Below, piece after piece: positions 1 through 11,822 of a stretch of 64,000 nucleotides of DNA; the first letter of the stretch is position 1, and every line of letters starts with the position of its first letter. Source of the DNA: Larix kaempferi (taxonomy: Eukaryota > Streptophyta > Pinopsida > Pinales > Pinaceae); the NCBI GenBank assembly GCA_027924585.1, contig BSBM01000865.1, forward strand, positions 2,852,001-2,916,000, given 5' to 3'. Made by a program: the position numbers and the translations under genes. The notes beneath the pieces were generated by a model, which saw only the letters and a program-made list of their open reading frames with translations, was not told the origin of the DNA and ran no database searches.

Positions 1-2328
1 GGCAAAATTTCTCCACACAAAAATTGTCAAAGTGTCGGATTTTCACTTACCTTAAGGGTAGTTGATTTTATTAGGTGACTATTAAGTTAAGTGTGAAAAA
101 TTAGATAATGCTTCCAATTGCTTTTGGTATCCCTCAACTCAGACGAATTGCTGGTGGGTAGAGCATATGCAGTGTAGGCAAATAGTTTATTCAAATCGAG
201 AAAAACAGGACCATTGTGCTCTTCGATAGAGAGTGCTCTTGACCTGCTTTTCAGTGAGGTTCAAGAGACTTTGGGTTCCTTTTATTAAACAGTTATAATG
301 TGAAAAATAAAATGCAAAACTTGAAAAAGATATAAATCACCAAGCTTATGCGTCACTTTCTAATCAACCTCCACTAATTGGCAATGCCTTTAGGTGGAGG
401 TGAGAGCATACTTCGTGGCGACGAAATCGGTTTTATTTCTAAGATTGCTTGCAAAAAATTAAATGATTTAAAACTTATGAAGAAATACAAAAGTATACAC
501 CCTGCACTATCAAAGTGAGTGTGTGAACTTTGTGGGGTTAGGAAAAATCAATCTCACAAATTATGACAAAATGCGAATCCCCCCAGGGGGGATGGGGTGT
601 GGGCGCTGAGTATCCCACTGCTCTCGTTTAAATATTTTTTACAAATAATGCTGAAAAGAAAATGCTTCTTAGTCAATTTAACTTGGATCTAAGAGCTTAC
701 AAGCTAGACGTTTGAAGCAACCATGGAAGAGGCTCCTTGGAAGGTAAACTTGGCAATTTTTATCGAAATTTCGCCAGATTTTCTTCCTTTTTTACTTGGA
801 CCTGCTAAAAACCAGTGAGTAAACTTTATTAGAATGTGTTGGAAATGAATTTAAAAGAATAAAAAGAATAAAAGATTTTGTACTTAGAAAAATTTTGAAT
901 TTTTTTAAGCATGCAAGTACAAAAATGAGATCTAAATCTACTTATGAATATGCTTTCTGAATGTAAATATATAGATCTGCTAAAAATGCCTAAAATATAT
1001 TAGATCTGAAATGAATGGAAGAATAATAGCTCTAGATCTAATATTTTAAAGCATGAAACAAAATGCAAGGAAGAGGAAATTTGTAGAAATGGTGATGGAT
1101 GAGGCTTTTGGATCCCAATGGCCTTGTTCTTGTAGATCTGCTTTGGAGATATCTGTAAGCAAAGAGTGTTGGAAAGATAGAATATTTCTCAAGAAGAAGA
1201 GGAACAGCCGAATTCCAAATCTTTCTTGTGACCTGTGATCTGCAACTTACAACAGTAGATTTTAAGAAACTAGTGTGTTAGAAAGATAGGAAATTCAAAG
1301 AATCTAAGTACATCCGAATACATTCGATTGCTTCAATATCTCTTAACCTCTAAGCACAAATAAGTAAGTCAACAACAGTGAATACTTATCTCTACTACAT
1401 GTAAATTAGATCCATACAACAATTGATAGCAAATATTGAAAGAAGGAACAATATCACCTCATGAGAGCTTGTAATCCAACACAAATGCAAGATAGACCTC
1501 CGAAGTCTTCAAATATTATTAGCAATAGCAACAGTATACAAAAAATGGCAGAGGTTCAATGCATCCATGAAAATCAATGGAGCATTGCCTTGCTTATATA
1601 GCTCTCCAAGAGGAGGAATTTGAATTGGTGAAGGAGAGGTGAGTTAGGGTTTGGAATGACAAGTGTGAGATCCAAACACAAGCTTGGAGTGGTGAATGAG
1701 GTTGCAATGAATGGGAGAGCAGCCACCTAGGATAGGCGCCTCCCTTCCCTTCTTGTTAACTCCATCAACCATCAAGCAATTGCCACATGTGGAAGTCGCC
1801 CACCTCAAGGAGAGGGCGCAAATCCCAAGGGAGGCCACATCATAACTCTCAAATCCTTGATTGATGCACTCCAATGTTGATTGGAATCTCTCTTAAATGC
1901 CTATGCCAACTCAGTTGGGCCAAATCATCCAACCAAATCCACTGAAATAGGAGTTTGGATTTTCTCCATTTTCATTATTCTTGAATTAAATAATTCATTT
2001 TTAATATTTTGGAGAGAAATTTATTTAAGTGAATACTATTCACTCAATACTTAGGAAAAGTGGATCTAGGGGTTTTATGGGTGCTCTAGGTTAGAAAACG
2101 AGCACTCCCATTCCAAATTTCACTTCCTAACCACACTTTTATCACTTTTTGGGTTTTTTAATTAAATTATTAAAAAATCTCATAAAATGAGAAAAATTAT
2201 TTTTCTCAGAATGACTCAAAAATCCGAGGGGATCTAGTGCATGTCCATATGACTCAATACTGATGGCTAGCATGTTTAAAAAAACATACATATAGGCTTT
2301 AATAATCTCCCTAGGTTCGACCACCATG

Positions 2329-2336
2329 GAAAATAC
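2329..2336. repeat. Target-site duplication of the hAT element (left copy)
   Basis: GAAAATAC here is repeated exactly at 3402-3409. Removing the element and one copy restores the LTR E alignment. Confidence 0.88.
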
Positions 2337-3401
2337 CAGTGAAGCACCACTTGTGAGAGACTCGCGAGTCTTCACGAGTGGACTATCGAGCCGAGTAACC
2401 GCTACTGACTCGGCATGAAACTCATGGACTTGGTCAAACTCGCGGACTCGGCATGGAACTCGTGGAATTGGTTGAACTCAGCCCAAACTTGGCATGGACT
2501 CGCTCGGACTCGGCCGTGAAGGTTCGTTGCCCTGTTGTCGGGAGTCCTTCTGCCGCACTCCGACTCTCGAGCCCTGTTGCCCTGAGTCCTCCTGCCGCGC
2601 CCCGAGCCTTGTCGTCGGGAGTCCTGCCGCTGTTGCCGCAATTCCTAGCACTGCTATCTCCACGGTGCCACGAGCACGAGATTACTAATTAAAAAATTAA
2701 ATTTAACCCTATCGAGACTCGAGAGCCTTGCCGCCGCAAGTCATGGGGGTGCTATCTCCGTAGATAAAGCAGGGCAGCCTGTCACATAATCCCATGTATC
2801 CCTCCCGGGACTATAGCCGGTTAATGAGGAACCCGGAAGAATAAATGAGTTAATAGGCCAGCGAGTAAGATAAAAAAGTGAGGAGCTGAGCCTTCGTTCT
2901 GTTGATAAACCGTGAACACCATGACGTAGAGGATCGATTGCAATGAATGTAAAAGATCAATTAAAGAGCTGATTCATAATTCATATAGAGAAATTATTTG
3001 TTTAGGGGTGGTTTTATTGCCTTACGTTCCTTTAATGAATGATATATTATTATATAGAAATCGTGTGCACCATGGTGTTCCTTTAATGAATGATATCATA
3101 ATTTATTTAGATATAAATGTTTGTTTATTTTAATGTTTTATATTATATTTTATTTTGAAATTTATATACATACAAACCTTATTGAAAAGTAGGGTTTTTC
3201 ATTGCTTCCAGTGGTTGTCAGACCTCCCAATGTCTTGAGAGCGTCCACCCCACCATTATACACACTCTGCGCATAAAATTTACCATATTTTAAGTTTTTC
3301 TCCTATTTGCCGAGTCTGTCCCGAGTCCTTCCCGATTCTTTCCCGAGTTGACGAGTCACATGCCAGCCGAGTCTTTGCCGAGTCCGAGTCGTGCAGCATT
3401 G
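2337..3401. mobile_element. Non-autonomous hAT element in LTR E
   Basis: The element interrupts LTR E cleanly and is flanked by a perfect 8-bp duplication, GAAAATAC, at 2329-2336 and 3402-3409. Its ends are imperfect inverted repeats: CAGTGAAGCACCACTTG on the left and CAATGCTGCACGACTCG on the right (reverse-complemented), 12 of 17 matching. The 8-bp duplication and CA(G/A)TG termini are hAT hallmarks. The first 0.4 kb and last 0.1 kb are unusually GC-rich and full of ACTCG/CGAGT subterminal motifs. No transposase is encoded in 1,065 bp; short frames at 2400-2700 follow the GC-rich repeats and are not believed. Confidence 0.88.
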
Positions 3402-3706
3402 GAAAATACTCCAGCTTTGGAGGTATGCGTGAAAAACTCAGGGATTATACACGGCTAGAGCGCAATGCATAACTCTAGAGTATCCCCTTGATGGAAAACC
3501 TAAGGTAGACCAAGCCTCTTTAAAAAAGAACTCATGCTAGACCAACTTATTATAATTTCCCCGCAGGGGTTTGGACATGCAAAATATTACAAAGGGCAAA
3601 TTTTTTTTCCTGATGAACACTGAACTCTGGCAAATGAACAATGATATTGTTCAAGTCTTTTGTGGTTCACAAGTTGTCCACCACGGTGCAACTTCAGTGG
3701 ACAACA

Positions 3707-5086
3707 GACTCCACGACCCAAAGTTCCCAGGCTTCCATTTTCTTTCTAGCTCTCTCTCCTTCACTGCTTTTAAATTTCTCCTAGTTACTAGCTACCTTTA
3801 TGCATTCTTTCTTCAAATAGTTTTATTTTAAAGAATATCAATAACTATTTTGATATGTTTGCATTCTCTTAATTAGATTTGCTTTTCAAAGATTTATTCT
3901 TAGAATAGATCTAGCACTCTAATCGGTACTTGTGTTTATAAGATTTCCCTATCTTTCGGTAATTAAGGATTAGTAATAATTTTTTATGCTTTTAACTACA
4001 TATCTAGCATTTGTAGTGCATTTAGGTGGCTGTTTTTTCACTTTTGACAAACAGGTAGAGAGGTACTCTGGCAAAATTTCCCAATTTCAGGCCATCCAGG
4101 ACCTCCTGGAACAATATACCCCCATCTTGTTTCATCTTGAAAAATTCTAAGCTTGTTGGATTTGAATCTATAAGGACCACAGGCATCCACCTTAAATTTT
4201 GTAAAAGATAAAAATAATAAAGCAAGTGGGCTACCCAGTGCCCACACCCCATCCCCCCTAGGGTTCTATGTCATTTCCATGGAGTGACTTTCTTTTTGTT
4301 TTTTTTGCTTTCAATTGTTAGTTTAGTTAGTTTCTTTTCTTATAGATTAAAGTAATTTAGTTGTTTCATTTACTTTCATTTTGCAATAAAGAAGTAACGA
4401 ACCTTGGCTTGGTCCCCTGTATGCTCTTGTCCATCGCAAGCTTGCCTGATCTATGGAACAATAAAAAAGGGGATTTGAATGACTAGTTTAATAGGAAAAT
4501 CCACCAAAATATCTATTGTTAGAGTGAGGGGTTCGCACTGAACTTACTATGGAGTCAGGGGGCTACTCTAAGCAGAATTTGTGTCTCGCCCTATTGGACA
4601 CGTGGTATAGTTTCTTTGCACTCATCATTGAGGATAAAGCCTAAGTGGGCCAAGCCATAATTAACCCATTCTTAATCGACTCATCCATAATAATTAAAAC
4701 TGTCAAGAAGCACTGCAAAACATTTCCCTTTAGTAGCAATTAATTAACTTACTATGGCACTGGTCTACTTTACAATCATATGTCTAAATTAATTTATGTG
4801 TTGTGGTTGATGATATCACATGTTGTTGCTTTAATTTTATGCTGTGGTTGCTCTCTTGTTTCAGTATTTTCAAAACTCCTAGATTTACTTTTTGTAACTT
4901 AGCGTAATCAACCTTAGTTATTTTCATAGGGACCACCCCCCTTGGCTTCGCTAAGAGTTGGCCTAGACGGAGGAGTCAAGTGTTAAGTTACAGCAAGCTT
5001 GACTCATGACTTGCCCCCAAGGATGCATCTAGTGGCTTGAAGATTTCTACCACGTTACCCGAGGTGCGTATTAGGTGGCCCCAATA
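3707..5086 (+). mobile_element. Inverted fragment of a family A/E-like LTR (F)
   Basis: From about 4022 to 5086 the plus strand matches the reverse complement of the first 1.3 kb of the family A LTR. The C-rich block at 4213-4262 is the complement of the G-rich block of A and E. The segment 4930-5050 contains the same CCTTGGCTTCGCTA and TAGACGGAGGAGTC blocks as the LTR edge. The LTR edge is near 5086. No tRNA-Asp primer site can be seen beyond it, so the fragment is probably broken off. The stretch 3707-4021 is AT-rich, resembles neither partner clearly, and holds no gene. Confidence 0.6.
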
Positions 5087-5594
5087 ATGAAAAACATCAT
5101 GGGTGTGAGAGAACATGCTTAGTAAGAGTAGAAACGCTCGAGGCAATTCAAATTCACCTTAGGCAAAGTAAATTCACCTAGGCATTGCTAAATTCACCCC
5201 AGGCACTCTTAAATGCTTTTTGACATTGAAGAAAACGTTTTAGAAATGAGAGAATTGTCCCAAGAAAAGAGAATTTGTCTAGTGGTGGTTAAAATCACCT
5301 AGCATCCATTAAAAACATCCAAGCAACGTATAAAATCACCTAGAAATGGAGTAATTGTGCCAGCAATGTACAAAAACGTGCAAGCAATGGATAGAATGCC
5401 TGAAACAATAAGAAAATGCTCAGGGAAAGAGGAAAAAGGCCCAACAGTCAATAAAAGCATACACGCAAGTGAGAAATTTGCCCAACAGTCACTAAAATGA
5501 TTTTGGCAACTTCTTACATTGATGCAACAACTCTTAGATCTCAGTCATTGATCTTTGGGCTTGGAGTAACATTCGACGGTGGGAGGAAAACAAT
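5087..5594. other. Non-coding A-rich stretch with degenerate short repeats
   Basis: No gene is visible. Short phrases recur loosely every 20-30 bases (AAATTCACCTAGGCA-like near 5170, AAAATCACCTAG near 5290 and 5333, GCAATG and AAATGC motifs near 5370-5420). This looks like a worn minisatellite or old element interior. Its origin is unknown. Confidence 0.4.
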
Positions 5595-8482
5595 TGTTGG
5601 GACCTCCATTGCACAAGAATAACCAACAATCCAGTAAATCTTCAATTCCGATTTCATATTTTCCTCATTCACACTCTCACATTCACCAGTAGTAGTTAAT
5701 AATGAAATAGGAGCAATCTATTAAGCACATAATATCAATCACATAATTGACATAGTATTTTACCCTGGAAACCCAAATTGTGGAAACTAGTCTTCAATGG
5801 TCGCTCAATCTTTTATTTCGACAATGTGTGGATTACAAGGTGGCTTCATTAGAGCTCATGGCTTTGTGTCTCCTCCCTCTGGCTAAAGACCTGTTATCAC
5901 ATTTATAGTAGCCAGGCTACCATACATTATTTTTCTGATTCCAGTACACTATTCAGCCAGTTCCCTTACATTTGAGATGCTGAGATGAGCATCTATATTG
6001 GATCACTATCAGATTGTGGACAGCAGTTATATTCCCCATGCCATGACTGAGTTTCAGGACACTCAGAGAGATGACCGATGTAGCCATTATACCATTGGTA
6101 CAGAGCAGACAGTAGTGCCCAGAGTTACAGCAGCAGTCTCAGAGGACAGATGATGGTACAGGTTGATGAGCTTTCAGGTATATGACTCAGCAGGTATATC
6201 ATAGTGTTATGGTTAGATTGCTTTTATACTTATTCTCATAGCATGTCTTAGCACTTAGTGTCATGATCTGGCGATCATATAGATATATGGACCTGGTTGA
6301 TCTATTATATATATTATATTGTCCCTACTCAGACTTAGAAGTTCACTATTCATACTCATTGGTACATACCCTCCTTAGGGAGAATAGAGGTGATCATTAC
6401 ACCATACTTTGGCTTGCTAGTGTTGGCTCCATCATTTCATTGTCTTCATCCATCCATGGCCTACCTTTTAGATTATCACCCTGACTTACTACTTGACTAG
6501 TGGCATGGAGGACTTTTCCCCACTGTAGCCTCTGTATTGGATGAGCTTCCTTGTTTATTGTGTCTCGGCTCTGAGTTGGTGACAAAACTTACCTATGGTG
6601 AGTTGGAGTTCCTTGTGAATTCCCCCTACTCACTAAAGTTGTGTTGGCTAAACCTGAAACTTTTAGTGCTGCCATGTATACAAAATCTGGAAAAATGAAA
6701 TGCTATATCTTGTATGAAAAGCCCATTCATGCAATGTGTTTTTAAACACACATGAATGAAAGGTGTGCCAAATGAAAATGGCCATAAAAATAAAATGTTA
6801 TATCTTGTGGAAAATAAATACCTAGGTAAACAAGCTGTCCATGACACACCTAGAAGTGCTCAGGTAAACAAGTGCCTTAAAAACACACCTGCAGCAGAAA
6901 GCCTAAAAGAAAAAATGTAAATCTATGCAATGTGTTTGTAAACACACATAGATCAAGGCTATGGAAACTTCAGGCCCAAAAAGCAATGGAACTTAAATGC
7001 TATATCTAAACAATTGCTGGCCTTATTTGTATTATGGATTGTGCGCATCTGTGAAGGTGAATAAACCCTCTTTAAACAACTCATCCATTTGTGAGACACC
7101 GCCATTCCCTGTGTTATTGCTCATTCAGTATATACTATGGTGTGTATTCCCTTTCCCTTGCCAAAGTGTCACAAAGTCAAGTCAGTCAAGTCATCCCTTA
7201 GCCTAGCCAGTTAATTCAGCCTTCACCCTTCACTAGCAAATTGATCACAACTATGAAGTGAGTATGGTTCTGAAAGTCTAGTCTGAGTAATAATAATAAT
7301 AATTAACGACACTATATATTTGGATGTAGATCGCCAGTTATGATCATTATGTGTTATAATTGCTATTTGAATAAGTTGTAGAGCATGTATTAACCTTGAT
7401 ACTTTGCAGTAGCCTTGGATGATGGTCTGAGTTATATTTGGTCTTGGTTAGACCTAGTTTGACCATGGAGGACCATGGGACATGAGATGTTGGACCTTAT
7501 GATGATATGGATAGATGATATATGGTCTATGTATACATACATGATGACTCTATGCAGCAGCTACAGGGTTATGATGATGATTCTGGGGTTACAGCAGTGT
7601 TTGTATATGTACAGCGCATTATTATTGGCCTTGATCCGGTATATTGGATATTTATTTTGATCATGCAGAGATTCATATGGTGTATGAGTACACATCTTGG
7701 ATGGATTTGGACCTTCTGAGTCCAATGGGACAGTTTGTTTTCAGTTCCGGGCACTTACAGTGATGATTTAGCCTCAGTAGGCTGTCCTAGTGCAGTTTTG
7801 GTCTGTCAGAGGCCCTGTCGGAGCAGATGTGATTTTTATCTGGTTGACCTAGGGCGCTGATGATGGAGGGGGTGGTCCAGCCACTTGTTTTTACCATATT
7901 ACCCCCCTTCCGGACACACTGGTGCCCTCACCTTGACAGCACTAGCACTCCAGGAGGCTGTTTGGGGCAGTTTCACGCTTCCTGAGGCATTTCAGGATTG
8001 GTAGAAATGGCTATTGAGGAAATCGATTTGGGCTACTGAGGCAAAGTTATGGCATGGGATGATCAGTGATGATAGATCAGGACCTTCCACACCTTCTCCA
8101 GCAGTTTCAGCTTCATCGGGGCCCGCATCCATCACTTATGGCACTTTCTGAGGATTTTTGAGGTCTTTTGAGGACCACGACTTCACTATGGAGGCACGAT
8201 TTGGTACATTCATGATTATTTTTTGGTTATTGTGCTATGGGGATTGACCAAGGAGGGATAAAATTACCCCTTGGACCCACCATAAGCCTCTTATGATATT
8301 TTGTCATCATGATTTGGTGGGATTCCCCTCTTATAGGGCGATTTTGTCCACTTACATTATATTTTATTAGTGATCCATGTATTTTATTGTTGAGCTCATC
8401 TCAACCATTGATTAGACATTTGTATCTTTTAATCTTAGCCACTCATTCAAAAAGTGGTTAGGGTTTTGGTGCCTCTCCTTCC

Positions 8483-8490
8483 TATTTAAA
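8483..8490 (+). promoter_or_regulatory. TATA-like box of LTR B1
   Basis: TATTTAAA sits just before a GGAGAGAGCC segment. The same position holds TATTTAAA in B2 (18624-18631), TATAAAAA in B3 (16047-16054), and on the minus strand TATTTAAA in B4 (32717-32724) and TATATAAG in B5 (35446-35453). Preservation in all five copies, with the strand following copy orientation, supports it as the U3 promoter core. Confidence 0.55.
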
Positions 8491-9075
8491 GGAGAGAGCC
8501 TCTCATTGTAAAGTGACTTTTGGCTCTGGATTATTGGAATAGAAAATTATTATTGCATCTATCTCCAGTGTTGTGGTGAATGTTTTTGGTGTTCGTTCGT
8601 TGGTTCTTCCTTTGCACTGAGTTATTGAAGATCTTGTTTGCCATATCTTTGTACCACGATTTTTGCATCTACAGGTGGAGGCCGATTTGCTTGGAGGAGG
8701 AGGTATTGGTAGGGGAAGACTCTCCCTACTTCTTCTTTGGAGCTCTTCGTTGGTAACAGGGAGTATTACTGTCCCAGGACCTTCTATTTCATGTTACTAT
8801 TTGCATTTCTCTTGTATTTCTTCCATACTTGATCTTACTGATTGAATCTTCATTCCTTGGTTTGACAGGTAGAGGAAGGCGCACTTGTGGGCTAGGGCAT
8901 CAAATCGGCAAGCAAATCAACAATCTCTCATTTGATCTCTGCGGGAATCTTCCTCAACATCAAGGCATCTCATCCACATCACTCAGGTATGATCTCAAGG
9001 TAAGTTCTATCTCCATGATCTATCCAATTGTCAAAAAACACTTAAAACCCTAATTAATCAAAACCCCTTTTTTTA

Positions 9076-9315
9076 CATTTTCTCAGATCTACTTAGATCC
9101 AGTTGGTTATTGGGCATAATATTGAAAACCCACCTCTATAGCATCCACGGCATCCCGGATCTATAGTTTGGTGAGGATTGGTTTCCGTTTGACCCCTCTC
9201 CCATGCCAACTTAGCTTCTCCCAAGCAAGGCGCACTTCACTAGTTGAGCAAGTTGACCTAGATCTAGGTGATGGGTGTTTGAGATTCCACTTGATTCGTC
9301 ATCTACACATCCAAT
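9076..9315. repeat. 240-bp exact direct repeat, left copy
   Basis: The segment from CATTTTCTCAG to CACATCCAAT is repeated without visible mismatch at 11583-11822, offset 2,507 bp. It is ordinary B1 LTR sequence, because B2 has the homologous segment once (near 19216-19455). The two copies flank the 2,267-bp insert. Confidence 0.92.
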
Positions 9316-11582
9316 TGTTGGACACACGGAGCACACTGAGAGGGGGGGGTGAACAGTGTGTGTAGCTTTTATTACTTTTTCAACTTTAACAATCATCAGC
9401 AGCTTATTCAATACATCATTCATTAATGCATTATCACATTATCATTATATCATCAGCATTATTAACAGTTACAGCTCATCATATCATCATCACATAGGAA
9501 GCATAGAAAAACACAGTACACAAGATTTTTACGTGGAAACCCAAGTCCTGGGGGAAAAACCACGGAAGCCTTTATAATAATAATTTACCAGCAACTACTG
9601 GAAGGAGGCAACAACCCCCTTTGTTACAAAGACTTCAATTCTCCAGCTACAACTGGAAGGAGGCTACAACCCCCTGGTTTACAGGCTACAACCTGAAGGA
9701 AGCCTTAGCTCCCTCAATTTCCTTGCCCCGTCCTGCCACCCTGATATGAAGATAGAATAGAAACTGAACTACTGAACCACAAACTGCACTGATCCTGCGG
9801 ACCTGCTATCCAACACCTGTACCACACTGCACAATCTAAACCACACTGCACAACCTGTACCACACTGCAAAACCTAAACCACACTGCACAACCTGTACCA
9901 CACTGCAAAACCACTTTCACTGCTCATCAACTGACCACTGCTCATCAACTGTTCATTGCTCATCAACTGTCCACCGATCATCACAACTGTGCCACATTGT
10001 TCATCAACCTGTACACTCAATCTGTCCAATCTAGCTGTACCAATCAATCTCAGCTATACCAATCAATCTGTCTGCATAAATCAATCTGTTGTTCACATCA
10101 TTTGAACCAATCAATCTGAGTTTAACCAACTGTGTACCAGACCACCTGGGTCAAACCAACTGCTCATACAACTCAGCCAATCTGAGTTAGACCAACTGCA
10201 CATAAGGCAACCTATGCCCAACCTGTACCAAGCTGCTTATGTACCTGTGCCAAATTAATCATATGCCTGTGTCAATCTGATCATGTACCTGTCCATAATT
10301 GCTCTATGGGAAACCTACTTTCTTACTTGGTCAAGATAGAGTTACAACCATAACTTTACTCACCCAATCATACTTAGTTCAATGACATCACAACTATTCT
10401 CACAATTTGACAGGCAACATAGTCAAGCAGAGCTTGACGGACAACTTCAAACAAGCAATCAACAAACTGTAAGACAATCATGTCTTCAACCAACTTGGTC
10501 AATGCTATACCACCTATGGATACTTTCATCAATATATAGTCTCATACAATGTTAACTAAATCAAATACAGTCAATGGTTTCTCAATACTGGAATGCCAAT
10601 TACTTAAGATCAATATTGACTTACTAAGTCAATGGTGAATAAAACAATTGCCCAAAACCAATCACATCTCAAATCAATCAAGAGAAGTATTATCAAATCA
10701 ATCAAACAACCTTTACTTTGTCAAATCATCAACTTGCCAATGTTACTCAGATAACAGTTAAGGCTCATAGTCAACCACTAACAAGTCAATCTTAGGTCAA
10801 TCCACTTAGTCAATGACAAACCCTTACAACATTGTTTTGTCAACTCAATGAAGGTCATCAATTAAGTCAAAGAGTACTGTCAATACAGTCCTAATATAAT
10901 ACTATTCAAAATGCAATGGAAGAATGCTAAGTCAATGATGACTTGTCAAATCAACATCAAGTATACATCATAATGCATAGGAGAGCATCATCACACTATG
11001 GTATGCATGTACATCATATTGTATAGGAGTGCATCAACTTCATAGAGTGTACATCATTATCACATGCATTATCATCATAAAGTGTATAATATCATAGCAT
11101 AAAGGTATGCAACTTCATCATCATATCCTCCATAATGAATTCAAATATATATACCAATATATAGGCTCACATACTAATATCAAAGATGAACTCTATCCAT
11201 GAGAGACATGTGCCATTACAAGAGAAACCTAGAAGCATGAGCCATACCTTTTTGAAGATCATAAGGTCAAGAAACAATAGAAAAACCAAAATAAACTCTA
11301 TATCATGTCATCACATAGCCCTCGTAACAAGCTTTCCAACGAGCCAAGAATTTTGTAATTCCGATTCCGTATGAGAAAGTTATGCCAATTTTAGTGAAGA
11401 TACCCAAAAAAAATTTCCTCCACAAAATTTCGCACTTTTCTCCAAGAGTTGCGAAATTCCAATTGATGAGCAAATGAAATGTTTTATATTCTATTTATAT
11501 ATAGGTCATAGAGGAAAGTTATTACCTCAAATTGGGCCGACATGCAATTCAAAATTACAAATAATTAATTTTTCTTTTGTTT
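9316..11582 (-). mobile_element. Copia-like fragment inserted in B1
   Basis: Begins TGTTGGACAC followed by a CACACTGAGAGGGGGGG phrase, an LTR start style common in plant Ty1/copia elements. At 9528-9562 there is a GTGGAAACCC...GGGAAAAACCACGG block, also typical of copia LTRs read on the minus strand. The segment 9800-10300 is made of CACACTGCACAACC, CTCATCAACTG and CCAATCTG repeats. The right half (10400-11580) is AT-rich and uncoded. The right border has no LTR-type TG...CA edge with a 5-bp duplication. Instead the host sequence is duplicated for 240 bp, so this is not a normal insertion. Strand is inferred from the LTR motif only. Confidence 0.5.
9808..9990. repeat. Minisatellite (about 20-bp units)
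   Basis: Roughly five imperfect units of ACCTGTACCACACTGCACAA occupy 9808-9910, alternating CCTGTACC and CCTAAACC. They are followed by three or four units of CTGCTCATCAACTG up to 9990. Confidence 0.75.
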
Positions 11583-11822
11583 CATTTTCTCAGATCTACT
11601 TAGATCCAGTTGGTTATTGGGCATAATATTGAAAACCCACCTCTATAGCATCCACGGCATCCCGGATCTATAGTTTGGTGAGGATTGGTTTCCGTTTGAC
11701 CCCTCTCCCATGCCAACTTAGCTTCTCCCAAGCAAGGCGCACTTCACTAGTTGAGCAAGTTGACCTAGATCTAGGTGATGGGTGTTTGAGATTCCACTTG
11801 ATTCGTCATCTACACATCCAAT
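11583..11822. repeat. 240-bp exact direct repeat, right copy
   Basis: Second copy of 9076-9315. After it, B1 continues with ACATACACCCAGG, matching B2 (19456 onward), so the right copy joins the uninterrupted remainder of the LTR. Confidence 0.92.

Larger units (their letters stand above)
1..3706 (-). mobile_element. Decayed Ty3-type LTR (E), relative of family A, 5'-truncated by window edge
   Basis: This stretch aligns by eye, in the same orientation, with the family A LTR (36143-39486), from about 0.63 kb inside that LTR to its end. Shared landmarks are the GGATTTTCAC block near 40, the G-rich block at 580-632, the CATGTCCATA(C/T)GACTCA block near 2240 and the CTCCAGCTTTGGAGG block near 3410. 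The LTR end is placed at ACAACA (3706), matching the family A end GTAACA. A TATATAAG box on the minus strand (1592-1599) lies near where family A has its box. Divergence is high, with many indels, and no coding sequence survives. An hAT element splits it at 2337-3401. The sense strand is inferred from family A. Confidence 0.75.

Noticed and set aside
2402-2692. Overlapping frames of 60-80 codons on both strands
   Set aside because: They are produced by the GC-rich ACTCG/CGAGT repeat part of the hAT element and have repeat-like, not protein-like, composition.
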